A program made the position numbers and the translations under genes. From positions 2,523,539 to 2,587,538 of the forward strand of contig NC_009633.1 in NCBI RefSeq assembly GCF_000016985.1: a stretch of 64,000 bases of DNA, given 5' to 3'. The stretch is from Alkaliphilus metalliredigens QYMF (lineage in GTDB: Bacteria; Bacillota; Clostridia; Peptostreptococcales; Natronincolaceae). Shown here piece after piece: positions 51,616-60,364 of the stretch; positions within the stretch are counted from its first letter, which is position 1, and every line of letters begins with the position of its first letter. Below the pieces are notes generated by a model. It saw only the letters and a program-made list of their open reading frames with translations, did no database searches and had not been told where the DNA came from.

Positions 51616-52734
51616 ATGTCTAGAAAAAAAAACATCTCAGTTCATAATAAGTCAGATAAACCAGATAATATTGTCACAAAAGAAAATGAAATCATTGAAC
51701 AATGTTTGAAAATTGAGTCACAACTCCCCCCTTTTATGAAGGATTTCTTCTTATACTTAAAAAATGGCGTTGCCCTTACCACGCGATTGGCCTACTCAGA
51801 GGATGTCTTATTTTTTTGTAAGTACCTGGTAAGTCATACGGAATTAACTGATGCAGACCATACTACTCTTATTAAAATTGAAACGTTTCAGCAAATGACA
51901 GCCAAAGATATTAATCGCTATTTAGGTGATTTTTGTTCTAGATATAGTATAGAAAAAGAAGAATCAATTAAAATAATGGAGAACCATAATCGAGCCTTAG
52001 CTAGAAAGAAATCCTCTTTGGCGGTTTTATTTAAGTTTTTATACCGTGACGGATTAATCAAACAAAATATTTCAGATGGATTGAATCCGATTCGACTACC
52101 AAAGCCACAGCCTGATGCAATTAAGCGATTAGAAATTGATGAGGTGGCTCGAATGATTGATTGTGTGGATCTAGGTGAGGCGTTTACCGAAAAGGAAAAG
52201 ACATATTGGCAAAAAACTAAATTAAGAGATAAGGCCATTTTAATGCTCTTTCTTACCTATGGGTTAAGATTAAGTGAACTTGAGCAATTAAACATTTCTT
52301 CTTTTAACTTTAATAGAGGTGAGTTCAAAATATATAGGAAGCGTGGAAAAGAAACTGCAATGCCTATTAATCGAACCTGTGAGACGGTCATCAAAGAATA
52401 CATGGCAAATGAAAGACCTCAATCAAGTGCATTAGATGAGGAGCATAAGGATGCCCTCTTCCTATCGCTACAAAGAAAACGAATGACCACCAGGGCCATA
52501 CGGAATATGGTGAAAAAGTATACTGCCCTAGTATTAGATACCACTGCTAAAAATGGCTATAGTCCCCATAAATTACGGGCAACTGCTGCTACGTCCCTAA
52601 TTCAGCAAGGATTCTCAATTTATGATGTTCAAAATTTATTAGATCACGATGATGTCACTACCACACAGTTGTATGCAGCTCATAAAAAGGATGTTAAAAG
52701 ACAAATTGTTAAAAACTTTGAGTGGCTTGATTAA
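51616..52734 (+). CDS. Tyrosine recombinase (XerC/phage integrase type)
   Basis: 372 residues from ATG 51616, chosen for AAAGGAG 8 bases upstream. A basic N-terminus of about 30 residues precedes a core-binding domain (FMKDFFLYLKNGVALTTRLA). The catalytic domain has Arg in YGLRLSELEQL, a Lys-containing beta hairpin RGKETAMPI, His and Arg in SPHKLRATAATS, His in LLDHDDVTTTQ, and nucleophile Tyr in QLYAAH. All catalytic residues are present. It is longer than XerC/XerD, and xerD is already at 38636, so this is an additional recombinase. It sits between the Spo0A-box array and lexA, with no integrated element or attachment site visible nearby. Confidence 0.9.
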   Translation: MSRKKNISVHNKSDKPDNIVTKENEIIEQCLKIESQLPPFMKDFFLYLKNGVALTTRLAYSEDVLFFCKYLVSHTELTDADHTTLIKIETFQQMTAKDINRYLGDFCSRYSIEKEESIKIMENHNRALARKKSSLAVLFKFLYRDGLIKQNISDGLNPIRLPKPQPDAIKRLEIDEVARMIDCVDLGEAFTEKEKTYWQKTKLRDKAILMLFLTYGLRLSELEQLNISSFNFNRGEFKIYRKRGKETAMPINRTCETVIKEYMANERPQSSALDEEHKDALFLSLQRKRMTTRAIRNMVKKYTALVLDTTAKNGYSPHKLRATAATSLIQQGFSIYDVQNLLDHDDVTTTQLYAAHKKDVKRQIVKNFEWLD

Positions 52735-52760
52735 TAGGTTGATTAACAAAACATACAATC

Positions 52761-52800
52761 CGAACAAATGTTTGATGTTTCAATAGGCTTATGATATAAT
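52761..52800 (+). promoter_or_regulatory. lexA promoter with LexA box
   Basis: CGAACAAATGTTTG (52761-52774) matches the Bacillus LexA operator CGAACRNRYGTTYC at 13 of 14 positions. It overlaps the -35 TTGATG (52772-52777); the -10 TATAAT is at 52795-52800, spacing 17. This indicates autorepression. Confidence 0.85.
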
Positions 52801-52830
52801 ATAAAAAAATAGTTTAGGAGGCAGGACTCC

Positions 52831-53451
52831 ATGTATGAGGATTTAAATGATAATCAGATTAAAATATTGCATTATATGAAATCGGAGATCAGTCAAAAGG
52901 GTTATCCCCCTTCAGTTAGAGAAATATGCCAAGCTGTTGGATTAAAATCGACTTCTACTGCCCATGGGCACTTATCGAAATTGGAGTTGAAAGGGTATAT
53001 ACGTAGGGATGCGACAAAACCTCGTGCAATTGAAATTTTAAGCCAGGGAGATGAACAATCCCCTTATATCCACAAGGAAATTATTAATGTCCCTATTGTT
53101 GGAAAAGTGACTGCTGGACAACCAATCTTAGCTGTAGAAAATATCGAAGACACCTTTCCTCTTCCAATCGATTTTGTTGATAGTGAGAGTACATTTATTT
53201 TAACAGTTAAAGGAGATAGCATGATTGATGATGGTATACATGAAAATGATTATGTTGTCGTCCGGCAACAATCTGATGCTCGAAATGGTGACATTGTTGT
53301 CGCATTAATTGATGATTCAGCTACAGTAAAAAGATTTTATCGTGAAAAAGATCACATTCGATTACAGCCGTCTAATACGTCCATGTCCCCTATTTTAGTT
53401 GATGATGTCACTATATTAGGTAAGGTTACTGGGGTTTTTAGGAAGATTTAG
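52831..53451 (+). CDS. lexA: LexA repressor
   Basis: 206 residues. N-terminal winged helix [20 protein letters not shown]. Self-cleavage site in VTAGQPI (Ala-Gly bond). Catalytic Ser in [10 protein letters not shown] and Lys in [11 protein letters not shown]. All elements of an active repressor are present. It should control the SOS box at 3214 and its own promoter. In this window one of its obvious repair targets (the Y-family polymerase) is broken. Confidence 0.96.
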
Positions 53452-53472
53452 TTACTTAATAAGGAGAACTAT

Positions 53473-53530
53473 AAAAGTAAAATAAAAAAGAAAGGAGATT
53501 TTATTCTCCTTTCTTTTTTATTTTACTTTT
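53473..53530 (+). terminator. lexA terminator with 26-bp perfect arms, invaded by an IS
   Basis: The arms are 53473-53498 and 53505-53530 with loop TTTTAT; the core is GAAAGGAGA. It is unusually long for a terminator. The last bases of the 3' arm are the target duplication of the insertion sequence that begins at 53530. Confidence 0.9.
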
Positions 53531-53553
53531 AGGCGTTTGCGAAACGCCATAAC

Positions 53554-53577
53554 CCGCATTATTGCGGGACTTTTTTT
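53554..53577 (+). terminator. Terminator at the left end of the IS
   Basis: CCCGCA, loop TTAT, TGCGGG, then ACTTTTTTT. It follows the small palindrome GGCGTTTGCGAAACGCC (53532-53548) at the very tip of the element. It shields the transposase gene from read-through transcription entering from lexA. Confidence 0.85.
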
Positions 53578-53588
53578 AAGCATAAAAA

Positions 53589-53663
53589 ATATAACTCCTC
53601 ACCAGATTGTGGTAAAATTGAATTGTCAAGAAACAATTCCACACCATCTGAAAGGAGTTATAT
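53589..53663 (+). promoter_or_regulatory. Leader hairpin hiding the transposase ribosome-binding site
   Basis: ATATAACTCCT (53589-53599) is the exact complement of AGGAGTTATAT (53653-53663), which contains the Shine-Dalgarno just before ATG 53664. Inner pairs CAGAT/ATCTG and GTGG/CCAC extend the stem. In full-length read-through RNA the ribosome-binding site would be buried, a common way for IS elements to limit transposase. Confidence 0.75.
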
Positions 53664-55124
53664 ATGTCTATTTTAACACATAAACAGCTTTCTTTGGCTG
53701 AAATTCATTCCGATTGTGCCAATTATTTTGGAAATGATAAGCATCACTTTCTTTCTCTTTTAAAAGAAAACCTTAATCTTAATGAGATAATACCTCTTTC
53801 TTTTCATCGTAATTACTATGCATCCACTGGCAGACCTAGAAAACATCATCTTACATCAATGGTTTGGGCTTTGCTTCTGCAGCGGATTTTCTCCATTCCA
53901 AACGATACATTGTTGCTTACTTTTCTTCAGTTTTCTAAGGAACTTAGAGATTTTTGTGGTTTCACCAATGTTCCTGATGCTTCTAGATTTACTAGATTCA
54001 AACAAGATTTTTTGCTAGACTTACAATCATTCTTTGAGCATCTTGTGGATGTCACTGAACCTATTTGCCAGGCTATTGATCCTCATAAGGCCTCTATGAC
54101 TGTCTTTGATACTTCTGGCATTGAAGCTTTTGTTACTGAGAACAATCCTAAATATGCTAATAAAATTATTAAACAACTTAAAGCTTTTAAAAAGAGCCAT
54201 AACCTTGGTGATTCCTATGATCCATATAAAGTAGCCTATGGTTCCATGCCTTCTCATGCAGCTGCTAATCCAGAGATCAAGCAACTTTACATCAATGGTC
54301 ATTTTTGTTATGTCTATAAATTTGGGATGATCACCAATGGTCTTGGTATTATTCGTGATATTACTTTTTATGACCAAGATTTTATGAATGCTCATCCTAA
54401 CATCGTTGTTGACAAAAAGTCGGATTCTCCTGATGAGGATAAGTCCCTTGGTGATGCAAAAGCTCTTTTACCAGTGTTATCTGACTTTTTTAATAAACAT
54501 CCACTCATTCAACCTAATATCTTTATCGGAGATGCTGCTTTTGATACCATTTCTATCTACAAAGGAATTTTTTCGGATTTAAAGTTCAATAAAGCTTATA
54601 TTCCCTTAAATCCTCGTTCTTCCCTTAGCAGCTCTGAATACACTCTTACTGAAGATGGGATTCCCTGTTGTCCTCATGATCCAAAACTGCCTATGAAGCC
54701 TGAAGGCAATACTTCTCATCTTCGCTGTGGTATTCCTACTTTCAAGTTTGTCTGTCCGAAAATGTCTTGGACTAAATGTGAAGACGGCAAGTACCGACGC
54801 CGGCATAATTGCGATAATCCCTGTACTTCATCACCTTGTGGTAGAATGATTTATGTGTATCCTGAAAAAGACTTACGGGCATATCCAGGCGCCATTCGTG
54901 GTACCGATGATTGGGATAAAACCTATAAAGCCCGAGGTGTCGTTGAGCAAACCATTAACCATTTCAAAGATAGCTTTTGTATTGCTAATCGAAGAACACA
55001 GAATGCTAAAACATTGCATGCCGACCTGATTATTGCTGGTATAACGCAGCTTGTTACAGTTATCCTTGCTGACAAAATACATCAACACAAATATATCAGA
55101 AGTTTAAAACCACTTATTGCATAG
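53664..55124 (+). CDS. DDE transposase
   Basis: 486 residues. N-terminal DUF772-like region with YYASTGRPRKHHLTSMVWAL. Catalytic acidic residues: Asp in MTVFDTSGIEAF, Asp in IFIGDAAFDTISIY and Glu in ARGVVEQTINHFKDSF. A Cys-rich insertion (about residues 330-395: CCPHD, LRCGIP, CPKMSWTKCEDGKYR, CDNPC) sits before the last motif, as in IS1182-type enzymes. No frameshift is present, so it is likely active. Codon use is richer in T-ending codons than in the neighbours, in keeping with foreign origin. Confidence 0.92.
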   Translation: MSILTHKQLSLAEIHSDCANYFGNDKHHFLSLLKENLNLNEIIPLSFHRNYYASTGRPRKHHLTSMVWALLLQRIFSIPNDTLLLTFLQFSKELRDFCGFTNVPDASRFTRFKQDFLLDLQSFFEHLVDVTEPICQAIDPHKASMTVFDTSGIEAFVTENNPKYANKIIKQLKAFKKSHNLGDSYDPYKVAYGSMPSHAAANPEIKQLYINGHFCYVYKFGMITNGLGIIRDITFYDQDFMNAHPNIVVDKKSDSPDEDKSLGDAKALLPVLSDFFNKHPLIQPNIFIGDAAFDTISIYKGIFSDLKFNKAYIPLNPRSSLSSSEYTLTEDGIPCCPHDPKLPMKPEGNTSHLRCGIPTFKFVCPKMSWTKCEDGKYRRRHNCDNPCTSSPCGRMIYVYPEKDLRAYPGAIRGTDDWDKTYKARGVVEQTINHFKDSFCIANRRTQNAKTLHADLIIAGITQLVTVILADKIHQHKYIRSLKPLIA

Positions 55125-55269
55125 TTAACCGGTACGCCTTGTCTCTTTAAAAAATTTAATCAGCACTCAATTTTCTGCCCTTCTAACTACTTTTCAAATT
55201 TAGTTTCGCAATTACCTATTATTTTACTTTTCTGAAACCAGTTCACTCTAAATAGTATATATCAAAATA

Positions 55270-56550
55270 CTATTCATTAAGATCATAAATTGTTTGTAGT
55301 GCCTTCAGTGCTCCTAGTTTAGCATGTTCATAGGTTAATCCGCCTTGGAAATAAACAATATATGGAGGCTTGATAGGTGCATCTGCACTGAGCTCAATTG
55401 AAGAGCCTTGTATAAAGGCCCCAGCGGCCATTATAACAGACGAATCGTATCCAGGCATAGCCCAAGGTTCTGGTGTCACAAATGAGTCCACAGGCGCCGC
55501 TGATTGAACTCCTTTACAAAATGCAATTACCTTTAATTCACTACCCAATTTGATAGATTGTATGATATCACTTCTTGGGTCGTTATACTTGGGTTTCACT
55601 TCGTACCCTTCAGCTTCAAATAGCTTTGAACAAAAAACTGCACCTTTTATGGCAGCACTCACAATTTGAGGCGCCAGAAATAATCCTTGTAGCATTGTTC
55701 TTGATTGACCAAAGGTTAAACCACATTCCTTTCCTATGCCTGGGGAGGTAAGCTTATAGGATACCTCTTCTATTAAAGTTTTTTTACCCACGATATAGCC
55801 ACCACCTAATGCGATGCCCCCTCCTGGGTTTTTAATAAGTGATCCAGCTAAGATATCTACCCCAACCCCTGTTGGCTCTTCGGTCTCCAAAAACTCTCCA
55901 TAGCAATTATCAACCATGCATATGATATCGGATCTCCTACCCTTGATCAGTTTAACAATTTCTGCAATGGTTGAGATGGAGATAGCATCTCTAAATCCAT
56001 AACCGGTAGAGCGTTGGATATAGATAAGTTTCGTTTTTTTGCTAATGGATTTATCTATTGCATCAAAATCTACCTGGCCTTCTCGAAAATCTACTTGTTT
56101 ATACTTAACACCAATATTGATTAAACTCCCCTTATAATTACCACGAATTCCAATTAGTTCATCTAGGGTATCGTAGGGTTTACCCGTAACAGAAATCATT
56201 TCATCTCCTGGATTTAGTAAACCAGTTAGACATAGACTTAAGGCATGGGTGCCATTTGCGATAGTAGGTCTAACAATACTATCCTCTGCCTTAAAGACCA
56301 TAGAATAAATCGCTTCTACCTTTTCTCGGCCGATGTCATTATAACCATATCCAGTTGTCCAGTTAAAGTGTTGGTCACTTAATCTGCATTCTTGCATCGC
56401 TTTTAATACTTTATATTGATTGGATTGATTGACTTGGTCTATCTGACTAAATACGTCCCCCAAAGTCTCCTCTACTCTAGTTGCTTTATCTAAAAGTCCC
56501 GCACTGATATTGAACAGTGTTCCTAGTAAATGATTTGCTGAATCCATCAT
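55270..56550 (-). CDS. ynbB: YnbB-like PLP-dependent enzyme (methionine gamma-lyase family, 'aluminium resistance')
   Basis: 426 residues from ATG 56550, chosen for AGAGGAT six bases upstream; ATG 56556 is the other option. Fold type I PLP enzyme: RPTIANGTHALSLCLTGLLNPGDE, VDNCYGEFLETEEPTGVG (Asp for the pyridine nitrogen), and the PLP Lys in AGSLIKNPGGGIA. The family is called aluminium resistance protein in databases, but its reaction is not established. In B. subtilis ynbB follows spoVK and hflX; here it closes a similar cluster. Confidence 0.9.
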   Translation of the reverse strand: MMDSANHLLGTLFNISAGLLDKATRVEETLGDVFSQIDQVNQSNQYKVLKAMQECRLSDQHFNWTTGYGYNDIGREKVEAIYSMVFKAEDSIVRPTIANGTHALSLCLTGLLNPGDEMISVTGKPYDTLDELIGIRGNYKGSLINIGVKYKQVDFREGQVDFDAIDKSISKKTKLIYIQRSTGYGFRDAISISTIAEIVKLIKGRRSDIICMVDNCYGEFLETEEPTGVGVDILAGSLIKNPGGGIALGGGYIVGKKTLIEEVSYKLTSPGIGKECGLTFGQSRTMLQGLFLAPQIVSAAIKGAVFCSKLFEAEGYEVKPKYNDPRSDIIQSIKLGSELKVIAFCKGVQSAAPVDSFVTPEPWAMPGYDSSVIMAAGAFIQGSSIELSADAPIKPPYIVYFQGGLTYEHAKLGALKALQTIYDLNE

Positions 56551-56594
56551 TTTCATCCTCTTTTCTTTCGTGATTATGATCGAAGTGTATTAAG

Positions 56595-56831
56595 TTAATA
56601 TTCCGTGGAGGTCATCGCTTCCTCTGAACTGGATTTCGCTTTATGTAGATATGCCTTATGAGTACTTAAACAAATTGGACATTGCTTGTGTCCAAAGTAA
56701 TACGACTTATCGATTAATCGTTGACGCTTAAGTCCTTTATTTAAGCCCTCTTTCACACCGAAGCGTCTGCCAACGCCATATCCCATTAGAATTAATACAA
56801 GTGAATAACTTAATATATATCCATATAGCAT
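56595..56831 (-). CDS. Small membrane-anchored protein with a CxxC motif
   Basis: 78 residues from ATG 56831 with AGGAGGG. One N-terminal membrane helix (about 4-20) is followed by a basic stretch GLNKGLKRQRLIDK and CPIC at residues 51-54. The pair could bind metal or form a redox site; only one pair is present. No family recognised. It is in the same direction as, and close to, the neighbouring genes. Confidence 0.6.
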   Translation of the reverse strand: MLYGYILSYSLVLILMGYGVGRRFGVKEGLNKGLKRQRLIDKSYYFGHKQCPICLSTHKAYLHKAKSSSEEAMTSTEY

Positions 56832-56841
56832 TATATCCCTC

Positions 56842-57396
56842 CTAGAGGCTTGAATACAAGTAGTTTATTAGAATTGCCACCGGGATGATGATTAAGGTGT
56901 TAATCCAGCTCATCATAAAGGAGATAACAACTAAAATTAAGATTGTTATGCTCACTTCTACTTTCCCAAAACTGTTAACTAAATTGGGAAACCCATACTT
57001 GCGATCATAGTAACAATCCATCAGGTCATCCATGAGTTGAATGATCATTATAATGATCATACTATGTAAAAAAATCCATACTGGGATAAGTAGTAAATTT
57101 ATAAATATGATTAATAGAAGTTCTTGATAAGATTTCAATTGACTAGGCAGCATTAAATTTAGTTTTCTAAACATACCTAGAGCATAGGCTGAAGTAAACA
57201 ATCCAAAGCTATAAAATGGATCAAGTATCATGGCCATTGACATGAACAGCAGGCAGTAAGGAAGGCGGTGCTTCATGATTTCCAAGTAAAAATGACCTTT
57301 ATGATAAAAATCTTGGTCTATTTCATCATCTAGTATTTTAATAATGACGCCAATGAGAAAAATTGCAATATAACGTCTAACTATTTCGCCCCACAA
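56842..57396 (-). CDS. Polytopic membrane protein with aspartate-rich motifs
   Basis: 184 residues, overlapping the GTPase gene by 20 bp, with TTG 57396 as the likely start after GAGGTGAG. About five hydrophobic segments are present. Two acidic motifs stand out: LDDEIDQD (D23, D24, D27, D29) and MDDLMDCYYD (D123, D124, D127, D131). The second has the DDxxDxxxD spacing seen in UbiA-type prenyltransferases, which bind prenyl diphosphate through Mg. The protein is much shorter than UbiA (about 290). A UbiA-like fold is only a suggestion. Confidence 0.6.
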   Translation of the reverse strand: MWGEIVRRYIAIFLIGVIIKILDDEIDQDFYHKGHFYLEIMKHRLPYCLLFMSMAMILDPFYSFGLFTSAYALGMFRKLNLMLPSQLKSYQELLLIIFINLLLIPVWIFLHSMIIIMIIQLMDDLMDCYYDRKYGFPNLVNSFGKVEVSITILILVVISFMMSWINTLIIIPVAILINYLYSSL

Positions 57397-57982
57397 ACAT
57401 ACTCACCTCTTTAAAGCCGATTTTTTTTGTGGCAGATATAGGAATGATATAGGTGCTAGGAAACTTTTTTTTGAGATCATGGAGAATGCGCTTATCTTGT
57501 ACTTTGTCCATCTTATTAGCAAGAATACAATAAGCCTTCTTGAGGCTAGCAAATTCGTTAATTTGATAATCGATCTGACTTAATGAATTAATTTCATTTT
57601 TGTCCATTGCCCAAACATCAATGATATGTAATAGAATTTCTGCATCTTGTAACGTGCTCAGTGTCTGAATCATCGAAGTGCGCACTTGGTCATTTTGAGG
57701 AATGCCATCTATTAAACCTCCGGTATCTAAAAAAGTACAATTAACAGTTCCTTTATAAACAGGAATTGACAAGTGAATTTCATAAACTTCTTTGGTTTTA
57801 AAAGGTGTTGGACCGATTAACATATTCTTTGCAATGTCTATGGCGTAATGTCTTTTTCTTACTTCACCTTTATCGGTTAGTACATTGATTTCACAGGTGT
57901 CCACCCCTAAGTATTCTGCGAAATTTAAAAATAGAGTTGTTTTTCCCACGTTTGGTTTGCCAATTAATATGCAGTTAGGCAT
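57377..57982 (-). CDS. Small Era/TrmE-like GTPase
   Basis: 201 residues. G1 GKPNVGKTT (residues 8-16), switch region with GEVRKRHYAIDIA, G3 DTGG near 89, G4 NKMD near 153 and G5-like ISATKK near 180. It is a bare G domain without the N-terminal domain of HflX, the GTPase that normally lies between spoVK and ynbB in B. subtilis. The start follows the spoVK stop with no gap. The role is unknown; co-transcription with spoVK suggests sporulation. Confidence 0.82.
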   Translation of the reverse strand: MPNCILIGKPNVGKTTLFLNFAEYLGVDTCEINVLTDKGEVRKRHYAIDIAKNMLIGPTPFKTKEVYEIHLSIPVYKGTVNCTFLDTGGLIDGIPQNDQVRTSMIQTLSTLQDAEILLHIIDVWAMDKNEINSLSQIDYQINEFASLKKAYCILANKMDKVQDKRILHDLKKKFPSTYIIPISATKKIGFKEVSMFVGRNS

Positions 57983-58942
57983 TTAATTCTCACCCTCCGT
58001 AAAATCAAAGTCGTTTCTTAACAAGATCATCAGATCATCTCGTGTGTAAATACTTTTGTGCCTCAATCGAACAGCTTGCTTCCTGATTGCTTTCTCAATT
58101 AGATTTCGAACAAGTCGTGCATTTCCAGAATTGATGCCATCCCTCTTCTTCTTGGAAGCCAGTAGACTATATAATTTGGCTTTAGCAGATTTAGATAGTA
58201 CATATTCTTTTTGTTCAACCATTAATTCTGATATATCAATCAATTCTTCAATTGTATAGTCTTCGAAATCGATGTGTATAGGAAATCTAGACTGTAGCCC
58301 TGGGTTGATCTGAAGAAATTCATCCATTTCTTCCATATATCCTGCTAGAATCAGTATCAATTCATCCTTATGGTCCTCCATGGCCTTCACTAAAGCGTCT
58401 ATGGCTTCCTTACCAAAATCCTTTTCCCCTCCTCTTGCTAAAGAATATGCCTCATCAATAAAAAGAATGCCACCTAATGCATCCTTTACTTGTTGTTTTA
58501 CCTTTTGAGCAGTATGACCAATATACTCCCCAACAAGGTCTGCCCGTTCTATCTCAATTAAATGACCTTTTTTTAAAATACCCATGGCACAAAAAATTTT
58601 TCCTAAAAGTCTGGCAATGGTTGTTTTGCCTGTGCCCGGATTACCCTTGAAAATCATATGTAAAACTAAAGGTGCGGATTGAAGTCCAGCATTGCGTCTT
58701 ATTTGCTGCATTTCAGTATAAGCTATCATTTCATTTACAAGTACTTTGACTTTTTTCAGTCCGATTAATTCATTTAACTCTTCTAATAGATTATCTAGAG
58801 ATTGAATATCTTGTTCCTTTGATATGAATGGCTTTTCAGATTGAGATTGGGATTGCGAGGTCGTTTCAAAAACAATCATCTGACGGATTAATTCATTACT
58901 TGAAATATCACCTTTGCGAAAGGCATTAAATGGATAATTCAT
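57983..58942 (-). CDS. spoVK: Stage V sporulation protein K (AAA+ ATPase)
   Basis: 319 residues. CbbX-like AAA+: LIGLKKVKVLVNEM, Walker A FKGNPGTGKTTIAR, RADLVGEYIGHTAQK, Walker B GGILFIDEAYSL, sensor 1 region LILAGY, and sensor 2 arginine in SGNARLVRNLIEKA. Needed for spore maturation in Bacillus. Ribosome-binding site GAGGGAT. It leads a four-gene run to ynbB. Confidence 0.93.
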   Translation of the reverse strand: MNYPFNAFRKGDISSNELIRQMIVFETTSQSQSQSEKPFISKEQDIQSLDNLLEELNELIGLKKVKVLVNEMIAYTEMQQIRRNAGLQSAPLVLHMIFKGNPGTGKTTIARLLGKIFCAMGILKKGHLIEIERADLVGEYIGHTAQKVKQQVKDALGGILFIDEAYSLARGGEKDFGKEAIDALVKAMEDHKDELILILAGYMEEMDEFLQINPGLQSRFPIHIDFEDYTIEELIDISELMVEQKEYVLSKSAKAKLYSLLASKKKRDGINSGNARLVRNLIEKAIRKQAVRLRHKSIYTRDDLMILLRNDFDFTEGEN

Positions 58943-59012
58943 TATGATCCCTCACTTAAATACAAAGATACTATTGTATTCTATTCATATAAATTTAAAA
59001 AGTGACATAAAA

Positions 59013-59051
59013 AAATGCCTATTTATTTAAATTAAAAATAAATAGACATTT
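59013..59051 (-). terminator. hfq terminator
   Basis: AAATGCCTATTTATTT (59013-59028) pairs with 59036-59051 with one mismatch. Read on the minus strand it ends in a T-run (59012 downward). It separates the mutS-hfq run from spoVK. Confidence 0.85.
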
Positions 59052-59131
59052 CAAATTCATAATATATCATAATTGTACACCAATAAAACAAAGGACATAG
59101 CATCAGCCTAGAATGCCCTAGGGTTTAGGTA

Positions 59132-59374
59132 TTACTCACCTTGTTTTTTTGATGACTGCATAAAATTAATGGGTGTAATAGGCAGAATGGTTGAAATAGC
59201 ATGTTTATAGATCAATTGTTGCTTCCCATCACTGTCTAGTACAATGGTATAATTGTCGAATCCTTTAACAAATCCCTTTAATTGAAAACCATTAACTAGG
59301 TATATCGTGATTTGTATGTTTTCTTTACGAACTTGATTCAAAAATACATCTTGAAGATTGATGTTGTTTTTCAT
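59132..59374 (-). CDS. hfq: RNA chaperone Hfq
   Basis: 80 residues from ATG 59374; the in-frame GTG at 59383 overlaps the ribosome-binding site AAGGAG and is unlikely. Sm1 motif [30 protein letters not shown], and Sm2 motif [10 protein letters not shown] (the YKH form of Hfq). The miaA-hfq order is widespread. Confidence 0.96.
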   Translation of the reverse strand: MKNNINLQDVFLNQVRKENIQITIYLVNGFQLKGFVKGFDNYTIVLDSDGKQQLIYKHAISTILPITPINFMQSSKKQGE

Positions 59375-59410
59375 TATACTCACTCCTTATATGGTGTTGT
59401 TAATACTATT

Positions 59411-60349
59411 CTATGATAAATTGAAATATCCTTCTACATTCTTCAGAATGGCTTCAATTATATTCGAAGAGGATTGATCCGTTAAATTATACCACTGAAT
59501 TTCCTGATAACGATTAAACCAAGTTAGTTGACGTTTAGCATATCTACGGGTGTCTCTCTTTAAAATAGTGATTGCTTCCTCAAGATCATACTGACCTTCT
59601 AAGTAAGCAATGATTTCTTTATAGCCTAGACCCTTAAAAGCTATTAATTCTGGGGTATACCCACAATCTAGCAAATTCTTTACTTCTTCAATTAAACCAG
59701 TTTCAATCATTTGATCTACTCGATAGTTGATTCTTTCATATAACTCGCTACGGTCTCTGGTTAACCCAATGAGTAAGGGCTCATAACAGGTGTTCTTTTC
59801 AATGTCATTTTTAAAATCTCCGAAATTTTCACCGGATTCATAGTTCACCTCTAATGCTCGAATCACACGTTTCACATTGTTGGGATGAATTTTGGTTGCA
59901 GCATTAGGATCGATGTCTTGAAGCTTTTTATATACATATTCATTACCATATAATTGAGCGTCTTTCTGGAGTTTCTGCCTAAGATTCCAGTTTGAAACCG
60001 CACTGGTAAAATCCATATCATAAAGAAGTGAATTGATGTACAATCCAGTACCTCCAGCAACAATAGGGAATTTATTTCTTTTCGTTATGGCATCAATCAG
60101 TCGTGCTGCCTCTGACTGAAAATCAGCCACTGTAAATGAAGCATCAGGTTCAATAATATCAATTAGATGATGTGGAATACCCTGTTGTTCCTCTAAAGAG
60201 GGTTTTGCGGTGCCTATATTCATGTGGCGATAAAGTTGCATAGAGTCAGCAGAGATAATTTCTCCCTTTAGTCGCTGACATAAAGCAATACTTGTTTCCG
60301 TTTTACCAACAGCTGTAGGACCTACAAGCATTAATATTTTTTTTTTCAA
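59411..60349 (-). CDS. miaA: tRNA dimethylallyltransferase
   Basis: 312 residues from TTG 60349 with GGAGGGGT. P-loop GPTAVGKTETSIAL, DSMQLYRHMNIGTAKP, GGTGLYINSLLYD and RYAKRQLTWFNR are all family hallmarks. It prenylates A37 of tRNAs reading UNN codons, consuming dimethylallyl diphosphate from the pathway that starts with Dxs. Confidence 0.97.
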   Translation of the reverse strand: MKKKILMLVGPTAVGKTETSIALCQRLKGEIISADSMQLYRHMNIGTAKPSLEEQQGIPHHLIDIIEPDASFTVADFQSEAARLIDAITKRNKFPIVAGGTGLYINSLLYDMDFTSAVSNWNLRQKLQKDAQLYGNEYVYKKLQDIDPNAATKIHPNNVKRVIRALEVNYESGENFGDFKNDIEKNTCYEPLLIGLTRDRSELYERINYRVDQMIETGLIEEVKNLLDCGYTPELIAFKGLGYKEIIAYLEGQYDLEEAITILKRDTRRYAKRQLTWFNRYQEIQWYNLTDQSSSNIIEAILKNVEGYFNLS

Positions 60350-60364
60350 GTTACCCCTCCTATT

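Larger units (their letters stand above)
53530..55218 (+). mobile_element. Insertion sequence with DDE transposase (IS1182/IS4-like group)
   Basis: About 1,689 bp. Terminal inverted repeats: TAGGCGTTTGCGAAAC at 53530-53545 and TAGGTAATTGCGAAAC as the complement of 55203-55218, 13 of 16 identical. A 12-bp direct repeat, TTATTTTACTTT, flanks it (53518-53529 and 55219-55230), which is the target duplication. One intact transposase gene fills most of it. The intact duplication and ORF suggest a recent insertion. The family assignment is tentative. Confidence 0.88.
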
